From: an uncultured Oscillospiraceae bacterium
GTDB taxonomy: Bacteria; Bacillota; Clostridia; Oscillospirales; Oscillospiraceae
Direction: 5' to 3'
Assembly: GCA_947626085.1 (NCBI GenBank)
Contig: CANQQU010000017.1
Span: 1 to 34,916, forward strand
Length of the DNA stretch: 34,916 bases
The notes under the pieces were generated by a model that ran no database searches, was not told the DNA's origin, and saw only the letters and a list, made by a program, of their open reading frames with translations. Positions within the stretch are counted from its first letter, which is position 1; each line of letters opens with the position of its first letter. Made by a program: the position numbers and the translations under genes. Of this stretch, positions 28,907-34,916 are shown piece after piece.

Positions 28907-29479
28907 ATGGGTTGGAGCTTTTGGGGCGGATTTCTGGCGGTGGCGCTGATCCTGACTGTGGCGGGCGTCCTCCTGCGGAATCGGATTCGGGCGTTTTCCC
29001 GTCGGATTTTCGGCAGGCCGGACCTTTTGGGCGCGCTGGAGGCGCTGGAGAATCCCGCCCAGGCCGCTCCCCGCTCCCTCAATGGGATGGACCGGCTGCT
29101 GCTGCCCCAGATCCTCCGAGATTTTCCGGATTTTGACCTGCGCCAGGCCAAGGAGGCCGCGAAGGCCTATCTGCGGGAGAACCTGGCGGGAAAAGAGGAA
29201 CTGCGGATCCACAACGTGGTGCTTTCCCAGTATTTTCCCGCCCTGGTGGAGAAAACCATGGTTTTTCAGGCCGCCGTGAGCTTCCGGGAGGGCGGCGCCA
29301 CAGTCCAGAAGCGGTACGATCTGAGCTACGCCTACCGGTTGCCCGGCGGCGCCGGCGCCAACTGCCCAAACTGCGGAGGCGTCCTGGCGCCCGGGCAGCT
29401 TCAATGCGCCTACTGCGGCACCTGGGTCGCCAACCCCATGGGCGCGGTCTGGTCTTTCACCCGGATGGAAGAAACGTAA
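28907..29479 (+). CDS. TIM44-like domain membrane protein with C-terminal zinc ribbon
   Basis: The 190-residue protein has one N-terminal membrane helix (FWGGFLAVALILTVAGVLL), a TIM44-like domain (about 55-140: SLNGMDRLLLPQILRDFPDF, then KEAAKAYLRENL and LSQYFPALVEKTM) and a zinc ribbon CPNCGG...CAYCG. Firmicute relatives keep the same order, GANCPNCG and a closing WSF. The function is unknown; a membrane-tethered, protein-binding role is inferred. The start could also be GTG nine bases upstream, which has ideal spacing from GGAGG. Confidence 0.8.
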   Translation: MGWSFWGGFLAVALILTVAGVLLRNRIRAFSRRIFGRPDLLGALEALENPAQAAPRSLNGMDRLLLPQILRDFPDFDLRQAKEAAKAYLRENLAGKEELRIHNVVLSQYFPALVEKTMVFQAAVSFREGGATVQKRYDLSYAYRLPGGAGANCPNCGGVLAPGQLQCAYCGTWVANPMGAVWSFTRMEET

Positions 29480-29505
29480 AAGGGATGGTTTGCGCCATCC
29501 CTTTT
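29478..29505. terminator. Terminator shared by convergent genes
   Basis: AAAAGGGATGG, loop TTTGCG, CCATCCCTTTT followed by TTTG. T-runs occur on both strands. Confidence 0.85.
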
Positions 29506-29576
29506 TTGATTTTCATATTGTAGACGTTCCTCGTTGATTCGTGTCTCTTGCTTGCGCTTCGGGAGTACGGCGGCCG

Positions 29577-29960
29577 TCACTTCATCAGCTCGTCCGACAG
29601 GCGCATAATCTCCGGGGCCAGCTTTGCCCGCTTGCGTTTGACCATGTGGGTATAGATCGGGTAGGCCGCGATCACGCCGACGAGGCCGACCACGCCTACC
29701 GCAATGCCCGGAATGAAATAGGCTTCCCAGCCGGGAACCATCGTGCAGCACATCCCAACGCCCAGCAGCAGGGCGCTGAGGATCCCGACGATCAGCGAGA
29801 CGACGGCGGCGCCCCTGGTGGCGCTGGCGTCCAGGCGGCGAAGCTGCTCCAAGGAAGTCTCCTCCTTTGCCGGGGGCGCGTATTTGTCCCGAATTTTCTT
29901 GATTTCCTCCTGCTCCTTGGCGCAGTAGGTGTAGGTAAAGGTCTCGTTCTTTTCTTCCAT
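29577..29960 (-). CDS. Two-helix membrane protein (unknown function)
   Basis: The 127-residue protein has a charged cytosolic N-terminus (EEKNETFTYTYCAKEQEEIK), two membrane segments (about 50-72 and 80-102) and a basic C-terminal stretch. The YTYCAKEQEEIKKIRDKYAP opening recurs in uncharacterised clostridial proteins next to two-component systems, as far as I recall. It is the last gene of the kinase operon, 3 nt after the previous stop, with GAAGGAG as ribosome site. Confidence 0.75.
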   Translation of the reverse strand: MEEKNETFTYTYCAKEQEEIKKIRDKYAPPAKEETSLEQLRRLDASATRGAAVVSLIVGILSALLLGVGMCCTMVPGWEAYFIPGIAVGVVGLVGVIAAYPIYTHMVKRKRAKLAPEIMRLSDELMK

Positions 29961-29963
29961 GAT

Positions 29964-30869
29964 TCATGACTCCTTCTTGATTCTTTTCAGATTTTTGCTG
30001 GCCCGGAGGATCATATAGACCGCCATCCCGATGACAATGGTGCAGACGCCGCCGCCTACCGCGGCGGTCATGGCCTGACGGAACAGCGGGTCGTCGTCTT
30101 CGCCGAACTGGGAGAGCATGGCGGTGGTCAGGGACAGGATGGACACCAGCGCGGCAACGAGATTGATGGCCTTGGCCGCGGACAGGAGCGGGCTTTGATA
30201 CCGCCGGGTCTTGACAATATTGATCACAGCGATGGTGACGGCATAAAAGGCGTAGGCGGCCATGGCGTAGATCAGCAGCCCCGGATAGTGGAAGCCTCGG
30301 TTCTGATGGACCATAAAGCCGACGATCCCCGCAAGCGCCTGATTCATGAGCAGCAGCATCACGCCGCAAAATCGGTACCGCCGCCATTCCACCCGCTCGT
30401 CCTGGGCGTTTAAGCGCCGCGCCAGCAGAAGGCGCATCACGGCCAGCAGAATATAGTAGACCGCCAGCGCGATAAACCAAGCGGAGCGGTACACGACGCC
30501 GGACACCAGCTTCATGGCGATGTACAGGAGATTGATGAAAAAGCCCTGATATAGCGACACCCCCGTCCGGAAGCGCACATCGGTCAGGTATTTTCCTCCC
30601 AGCCGGGTGGAGCGGACCTTCTCCGTCAGCGGGTGGCCGGAGACGTACTTTTTGACGGATCCCACAGCGGGCTTTACATACCGAAGCCCTGTGCAGGTGA
30701 CGATCAGCGCGTAAGTGGAGGCCAGATAGGAGGCGTATCGCGGGATCGGATTTTGTATATCGAAGGCGAACACGGCGATCACAAAGCCGTAGCCGAAAAG
30801 CGCCGCCAAAACCGTCGGAAGCGGGGGCAGGAAAAAGAGCTTTTTAAGGAGCTTTTTGAAGGTCTCCAT
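29964..30869 (-). CDS. Multi-pass membrane protein (unknown function)
   Basis: The 301-residue protein has about eight hydrophobic segments and short loops, with a basic KKLLKKL start and KNLKRIKKES end suggesting both ends are cytosolic. No transporter motif is recognised. AAGGAGGGC fixes the ATG, which lies 26 nt inside the 3' end of the histidine kinase gene, so expression is tied to the two-component system. It may be a sensor accessory or one of the outputs against envelope stress; neither is shown by sequence. Confidence 0.8.
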   Translation of the reverse strand: METFKKLLKKLFFLPPLPTVLAALFGYGFVIAVFAFDIQNPIPRYASYLASTYALIVTCTGLRYVKPAVGSVKKYVSGHPLTEKVRSTRLGGKYLTDVRFRTGVSLYQGFFINLLYIAMKLVSGVVYRSAWFIALAVYYILLAVMRLLLARRLNAQDERVEWRRYRFCGVMLLLMNQALAGIVGFMVHQNRGFHYPGLLIYAMAAYAFYAVTIAVINIVKTRRYQSPLLSAAKAINLVAALVSILSLTTAMLSQFGEDDDPLFRQAMTAAVGGGVCTIVIGMAVYMILRASKNLKRIKKES

Positions 30870-31953
30870 TCCCTGCCCTCCTTAAGTTTACGGTAAAGGT
30901 ACTCCCCTTTCCGACCTCGCTCTCCACGGTTATATCCCCGCCGACAATATCGACTACCCGTTTGACCAGCGCCAGCCCCAAACCGTTGCCCTGGGTGGCG
31001 TGGGAGGTGTCGCCCTGGTAGAATTTCTCAAAGATGTGGCGGCCTATCTCCGGCGAGATGCCGCAGCCGGTGTCGGTCACCTGAACGGTCGCAAGCGCTC
31101 CCTCGGTTTTCAGCGTCACGGACACGGTACCGTGGGCTTCCGTGAACTTCAAGGCGTTGGAAAAGAGATTGTTCCACACCAGGGACAGCAGCTCGTCGTC
31201 TGATTCTACGAATACTTCTTCCTCAATGTCCGTCTCAATGTCGATGTTCTTTTTCTCCCAGGTGTCCTCAAAGCTCAAAAGGCACTCGGCAAGCTGCTCT
31301 CCCAGATTGTACCGTTTCGCGGCGGGATAGATCTGCTGGTTTTCCAGCCGGTTCAGCTTCAAAATATTGGTGATGAGATCAGCCAGGCGGCGGGACTGCT
31401 CGGTGATGGCTTTGGCGTACTCGATTCGCCGCGCGTCTGGTAAGACCGGACTTTGGAGCATGGTGCCGTAGTTTTGCATCACGGCCAGGGGCGTTTTCAG
31501 TTCGTGGGACACGTTGGCGATGAAATCCGTCCGCAGGGTCTCCACCCCGGAAAGCTCCTCCGCCATGCGGTTAAAATAGTCGATGATGACGTCAAAGCCA
31601 TCCTCGCCTACAATGCCGGGCAGCGGCTCGATGCGGGCGGAAAAGTCGCCCCGCATGAGTTTTTCCGCGCCCTTGATGATTTGGCGCACCGGGCGCTCCA
31701 CCGTAAACCTACGGAGTACAGCGTCTATGACGGTGCATAAAAAGCTCAGAAAAAGGACGTTTCCCATGGTCAGGATTGCGGCGGTTCGGATGTCCTCTTC
31801 CGTGAAAGTGATCTCCAGAGAGGCCTGCATGGTGTGCAGGAAAAGCAGCATACAGCAGGAGATCACAAAGGCGATCAGCAAAAAGAATACGACATACCGG
31901 CGCAGGGCGGCAAGCAGCCGCTTCCGCCGCCCCACAGCAGTTTCCTTGCTCAT
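30844..31953 (-). CDS. Sensor histidine kinase with short extracellular loop
   Basis: The 369-residue kinase has two membrane helices (about 20-41 and 58-80) with only some 17 residues between them, then a HAMP-like segment, the H-box NVSHELKTPL (His150) and an ATPase domain with NLFSNALKFT (N-box), DTGCGISPEIG (G1), FEKFYQGD and NGLGLALVKRV. The minimal outside loop is like intramembrane-sensing kinases that detect peptide antibiotics together with ABC transporters. It overlaps the response regulator gene as ATGA. The BcrA-type ABC genes upstream are the likely targets or partners. Confidence 0.93.
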   Translation of the reverse strand: MSKETAVGRRKRLLAALRRYVVFFLLIAFVISCCMLLFLHTMQASLEITFTEEDIRTAAILTMGNVLFLSFLCTVIDAVLRRFTVERPVRQIIKGAEKLMRGDFSARIEPLPGIVGEDGFDVIIDYFNRMAEELSGVETLRTDFIANVSHELKTPLAVMQNYGTMLQSPVLPDARRIEYAKAITEQSRRLADLITNILKLNRLENQQIYPAAKRYNLGEQLAECLLSFEDTWEKKNIDIETDIEEEVFVESDDELLSLVWNNLFSNALKFTEAHGTVSVTLKTEGALATVQVTDTGCGISPEIGRHIFEKFYQGDTSHATQGNGLGLALVKRVVDIVGGDITVESEVGKGSTFTVNLRRAGNGDLQKAP

Positions 31954-32621
31954 TTGATCACCGCCTTATAGCCCAGGCCGTGAACGGTTTTCAACTCAAA
32001 CTCGTCACAGCCTTCAAATTTTCCACGCAGCTTCGTCATGTACACGTCCACGGCTCTCGGCGTGGTGTTGGTGTCCGCGTCCCAAAACTCGTCCATGAGC
32101 TGGGTCCGGGTGAAGGTCTTGCCGGGATAAGAGAGGAGCTTATAAAGGATGTTGAACTCCCGGGCCGTCAGGGAAATTTCCTCTCCATCGTAGACCGCCG
32201 TGCGCTCGTCCATGTCGAGCCTCAGCTTGCCGACCTCCAGCTTGTGGGACGTGGCGATTTTCGCCCGGCGCAGCAGCGCCCCGATCCGCAGGAAAAGCTC
32301 GTCCAGGTCAATGGGCTTGACCATGTAATCGTCGATGCCAATGCGGTAGCCCCTCTGCTTGGAAGCGAAATCGTCCCGGGCCGTCATAAAGAGAATGGGG
32401 ATCTCCTCATTGAGGGAACGCACCGTTTTCGCGAACTCATAGCCGTCAATACCGGGCATCATAATATCGGAAACGATCAGGTCAAAGGTGCTTCCGCACA
32501 TGGCGTCATAGGCTTCATTCGCGTCGAAGCATCCCACCGCCTGATAGCCGCTGGCGTTCAAGAAAGAACGGACGGTGCGATTCAGGTCTTTGTCGTCCTC
32601 TACGACTAATATTTTAAACAT
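31950..32621 (-). CDS. OmpR-family response regulator
   Basis: The 223-residue protein has a receiver domain (VVEDD acidic pocket, phospho-acceptor D52 in SDIMMPGIDG, and VKPID lysine) and a C-terminal winged helix (LTAREFNILYKLLSYPGKTF, then TRTQLMDEFW and VDVYMTKLRGKF). It should bind direct repeats as a dimer when phosphorylated by the adjacent kinase. GGAGGTACATATC precedes the ATG. Upstream, TACAAT without a good -35 suggests an activated promoter. Confidence 0.94.
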   Translation of the reverse strand: MFKILVVEDDKDLNRTVRSFLNASGYQAVGCFDANEAYDAMCGSTFDLIVSDIMMPGIDGYEFAKTVRSLNEEIPILFMTARDDFASKQRGYRIGIDDYMVKPIDLDELFLRIGALLRRAKIATSHKLEVGKLRLDMDERTAVYDGEEISLTAREFNILYKLLSYPGKTFTRTQLMDEFWDADTNTTPRAVDVYMTKLRGKFEGCDEFELKTVHGLGYKAVIK

Positions 32622-32718
32622 GATATGTACCTCCGTGCATCCGTTTTTCTTATTGTAGCACCCAAATGTTAAAGTTTTGTTTGCGTTTCGGATTTTACAA
32701 AAAAATGTTCAAAAAATA

Positions 32719-32748
32719 TGCGCCGCATAGTGAAAACCGTGCGGCGCA
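32719..32748 (-). terminator. Terminator of the repeat-containing small protein gene
   Basis: TGCGCCGCA and TGCGGCGCA around a 12-nt loop, followed on the minus strand by TATTTTTTG. Confidence 0.8.
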
Positions 32749-32758
32749 AAATCGGCAT

Positions 32759-33001
32759 TTACTGCTTTTCGGAGGCTTCACGCTGGGCCTGTTCCTCCGC
32801 CAGACGCTTCTCCGCGTCCTCCACAGTTTCGCCCTCATGGGTCAGGAACTTCCCCACGAAGCTGTCCTCAACCTTTTTGAACGCGCCGGTCACGCCATCC
32901 TCGATTTTCTTATAGCCGCCGACGACGCCTTCCTCGATCTTCTTGTACCCGCCGACCACCGCGTCGGCAATTTTTTCGTTTGCTTTTACGAGCCTTTTCA
33001 T
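32759..33001 (-). CDS. Small repeat protein beside the ABC/two-component module
   Basis: The 80-residue soluble protein begins MKRLVKANEKIADAVVGGYK and contains three near-identical 11-residue repeats (VVGGYKKIEEG, VVGGYKKIEDG, VTGAFKKVEDS), then a charged helical tail (HEGETVEDAEKRLAEEQAQR). The repeats should form an amphipathic helix; AAAGGAGGTAC fixes the start, and the hydrophobic faces suggest membrane or self-association. It has a terminator and a TACAAT -10 of its own. I recall similar proteins next to antibiotic-peptide ABC transporters in Clostridia, but the function is not known. Confidence 0.8.
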   Translation of the reverse strand: MKRLVKANEKIADAVVGGYKKIEEGVVGGYKKIEDGVTGAFKKVEDSFVGKFLTHEGETVEDAEKRLAEEQAQREASEKQ

Positions 33002-33110
33002 GATAAGTACCTCCTTTATTTTCAAGTGTTCTCACTTGTGGGTGTATTGTACTGCCGGAATGTTTGTGAAACTTTCAAGTTTTGTTTGGGTTATATTAAA
33101 ATCTAAAATG

Positions 33111-33905
33111 TTACACCAAACTTGTCTTATTCAGCACGATCTTACTTACCACACCAAGGCCAATGCTCATGAGTACGCCGCCGGCGAGACAGAGGATCAC
33201 GTTCATGGGTCCCGCGTTCAGGGGCGTGATCATCGGGACCATCGTGTAGAGCAGCATGGAAGCCATCAATCCGCCTGTAATCGAAAGCCACGTTTTGCTT
33301 TTGGCCGCGACGCTGACAAGCAGGCTGATCCCCACAAACACAGCCACCAAAAAGAGCTTTGACAGCATACTCATGACCACACCGCCTATGCCGAATCCTG
33401 CTGTGTCAAAAGGCAATCCAGCAATGGAGCCGCCAAGGATCGAGCCGACAAAGTAGGCGAGGAACATCAGAACGCTCCCGATAAAGCAAACCACCGTTTT
33501 GGATATTACATAGTTTCCCTTTTGCGCCCGGATCGTAAACAGGTTCTTCGCGTAGCCGCTGCGGAAATCCTCTGCCACAAAGACGCTCACCAGAATGACA
33601 ACAAAGAAATAGAGCATATTGATGTTGCACATACTCGTCAGGCTCATGCCCATCATACCGCCTTCGCCCGGAAGGGAACCAATGGTCTGCCAGGTGTTTT
33701 TGAAGCCCTCTATGACTGTTTCCGCGCCGGTCTGCGGATCAACCGTTACGCTGCCGTCCATCATCGTTGTCATCACGAGAATGAGGATGGGCATGGCAAG
33801 ACAAATACCCATCATGATATAGAGAAATCGTGTTGTAAACATCCGGCGAAAGTCCACCGCCAGCATACTTTTTACTCGATTCGGTTTTCTTGCTGTACCT
33901 GCCAT
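33111..33905 (-). CDS. ABC-2-type permease of a peptide/antibiotic export system
   Basis: The 264-residue protein has six hydrophobic segments, with the first after a basic start (MLAVDFRRMFTTRFLYIMMG) and an outside loop of about 55 residues rich in Gly/Met, typical of LanE/LanG, BcrB and CprB-like subunits. VFVAEDFRSGYAKNLFTIRA is the conserved coupling segment that contacts the ATPase. It starts 3 nt after the ATPase gene stop. It probably forms the membrane part of a self-immunity or peptide-resistance exporter. Confidence 0.88.
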   Translation of the reverse strand: MAGTARKPNRVKSMLAVDFRRMFTTRFLYIMMGICLAMPILILVMTTMMDGSVTVDPQTGAETVIEGFKNTWQTIGSLPGEGGMMGMSLTSMCNINMLYFFVVILVSVFVAEDFRSGYAKNLFTIRAQKGNYVISKTVVCFIGSVLMFLAYFVGSILGGSIAGLPFDTAGFGIGGVVMSMLSKLFLVAVFVGISLLVSVAAKSKTWLSITGGLMASMLLYTMVPMITPLNAGPMNVILCLAGGVLMSIGLGVVSKIVLNKTSLV

Positions 33906-33908
33906 GGC

Positions 33909-34811
33909 TCACGCCTTCCTTTCTTTCATGAGGTCTATGTAGTATTCTTCAAGACCGATTTTTTCTGTGCTGATCTCGCTGACAGTAATGCCGTTTTCAT
34001 AGAGATTGGCGACGATTTCCTCCGGAGTTGTCGGATCATACACGCGGATATGGCCGCTTTCATCTTCCTCCACGCGGGAGTATTTGCAGGATAGCAGCGC
34101 CTTTGTGCGGTTCCTCTCCGCCGCTTGCAGGGAGATATAGGTACGGCACCCGGCTTCCAGCTCCGCGGCGGTCATCTCACAGAGCATTTTGCCCTGGCGG
34201 ATGATGCCGTAATGGGTGGCGATCTTTTCAAGCTCACCGAGGATGTGAGAGGAGATCAGCACGGTGCGGTTCTTATCCCTCGTGATGTCGGTCAGCACCT
34301 CCCGCATGATTCGCATCCCGTCGGCGTCCAGACCGTTGATGGGTTCGTCCAGCACCAGCAGGGCCGGGTCGCCCAGCAGCGCCATGGCGATGCCGATGCG
34401 CTGCTTCATGCCCAGGGAGCAGTTCTTGAATTTGTTGGACGCCGCGCCCTCCATGCGGACCAGCTTCAAAACCTTGCCGATTTCTTCTTCCGGCTTTTTG
34501 AGGCCCAGATTCTCCGCTTGGAGCATCATATTGCCCCACACGCTCATGTTGGGGAAACAGCCGGGGGCTTCGATCAGCACGCCGATTTTCGCCCGCACAT
34601 CGGGGTCGGTGTAGTCCTTGCCGTACAGCTTGATGGTGCCACCGTCTGACGGCATCAGGCCGCAGATGAGCTTCTCGGTCGTGGATTTGCCGGAGCCGTT
34701 TTCACCGATAAAGCCGTAGATCGCGCCGGCGGGGACGGTCATATTCAGTCCTTTCAAGGCTTGCTTACTGCCAAAGTTTTTGGTAAGACCTTTAATTTCA
34801 ATCGCGTTCAT
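33909..34811 (-). CDS. ABC transporter ATPase, BcrA/LanF-like
   Basis: The 300-residue ATPase has Walker A GENGSGKST (36-44), Q-loop region VLIEAPGCFPNMSVWGN, signature CSLGMKQRIGIAMAL, Walker B LLVLDEPINGLD and a switch His in SSHILGEL. The EAPGCF wording and INGLD in place of TNGLD are typical of bacitracin/lantibiotic-resistance exporters (BcrA, LanF, CprA). The C-terminal 80 residues form the usual extra domain. AAGGAGGCGGC precedes the ATG, 12 nt after a truncated permease gene. With the kinase and regulator downstream it suggests an inducible peptide-antibiotic defence module. Confidence 0.93.
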   Translation of the reverse strand: MNAIEIKGLTKNFGSKQALKGLNMTVPAGAIYGFIGENGSGKSTTEKLICGLMPSDGGTIKLYGKDYTDPDVRAKIGVLIEAPGCFPNMSVWGNMMLQAENLGLKKPEEEIGKVLKLVRMEGAASNKFKNCSLGMKQRIGIAMALLGDPALLVLDEPINGLDADGMRIMREVLTDITRDKNRTVLISSHILGELEKIATHYGIIRQGKMLCEMTAAELEAGCRTYISLQAAERNRTKALLSCKYSRVEEDESGHIRVYDPTTPEEIVANLYENGITVSEISTEKIGLEEYYIDLMKERKA

Positions 34812-34823
34812 CTTGCCGCCTCC

Positions 34824-34916
34824 TTAATACACATCGCATCTCGACAGCACAAGGGAGCCGAGCAGATTATAAATGACTGTCCATGCCACGGAAACAACGA
34901 CGCACACAAGCATGGT
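34824..34916 (-). CDS. C-terminal end of an ABC permease (runs off right edge)
   Basis: Only the last 30 residues are present: TMLVCVVVSVAWTVIYNLLG then SLVLSRCDVY and a TAA stop. They form one membrane helix with a short tail, as at the end of ABC-2 permeases. The position, 12 nt before the ATPase gene, supports a permease of the same system. The frame is open to the edge. Confidence 0.65.
   Translation of the reverse strand, partial: TMLVCVVVSVAWTVIYNLLGSLVLSRCDVY

Noticed and set aside
1-34916. CRISPR arrays, insertion sequences, prophage genes
   Set aside because: No regularly spaced repeats, transposase, integrase or phage structural genes were seen; only the tRNA 3'-end copies hint at past mobile DNA.

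Overview
The window reads as chromosomal DNA of a GC-rich, spore-forming Firmicute of the gut Clostridia type (Oscillospiraceae/Flavonifractor-like). This is inferred from the strong GGAGG ribosome sites, TTGACA-17-TATAAT promoters, the SpoIVFB-like M50 protease, the SpoIID/peptidoglycan-binding cluster, the FeoA-FeoA-FeoB layout and the polyamine operon. No phage, IS or CRISPR was seen. Most genes are on the minus strand.

Layout. 1-1396: a B12-binding radical SAM protein (cut by the left edge), an M50 protease and a small membrane protein. 1632-2259: a frameshifted small gene, a row of palindromes and tRNA-Pro(CGG); the largest palindrome copies the tRNA 3' end in inverted form. 2374-4244: an Lsa-type antibiotic-resistance ABC-F gene behind a long attenuator-like leader. 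4241-10271: a five-gene polyamine operon (arginine decarboxylase, spermidine synthase, agmatinase, carboxyspermidine dehydrogenase and decarboxylase) with a ~340-nt leader holding two terminators and a possible RNA switch. 10313-14366: an iron operon (two FeoA, FeoB, a Cys-rich FeoB partner, an HMA protein) facing a DtxR-type regulator, with four copies of TTAGCNNNCGCTAA. 14501-14827: a DUF6054-like protein.

15095-19379 is the most unusual part. An XRE-TPR regulator of the RRNPP/Rgg kind is followed, convergently and with overlapping 3' ends, by a 46-residue secreted prepeptide. Upstream of the peptide gene a 47-bp palindrome separates two divergent promoters, one for the peptide and one for a frameshifted secreted protein plus a lipoprotein. 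A second, paralogous lipoprotein has its own promoter. All three promoters carry the same element, TTTGCGYGAWMCGMTATGGT, exactly 19 nt before the -10, replacing a normal -35. This looks like a self-contained peptide quorum-sensing regulon with secreted or lipoprotein outputs.

19471-23536: a CarD-like regulator, pyruvate kinase and asparagine synthetase. 23633-26416: a four-helix protein and three spore-type genes (one with a SpoIID-like domain, two with tandem peptidoglycan-binding domains). 26538-29505: a CDP-alcohol phosphatidyltransferase, a GT2 glycosyltransferase, a YtxH-like small protein and a TIM44-like zinc-ribbon protein. 29577-34916: two membrane proteins, a histidine kinase and OmpR-type regulator, a repeat-containing small protein and a BcrA/LanF-type ABC exporter with one complete and one right-edge-truncated permease. 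This last block resembles a peptide-antibiotic sensing and immunity module.
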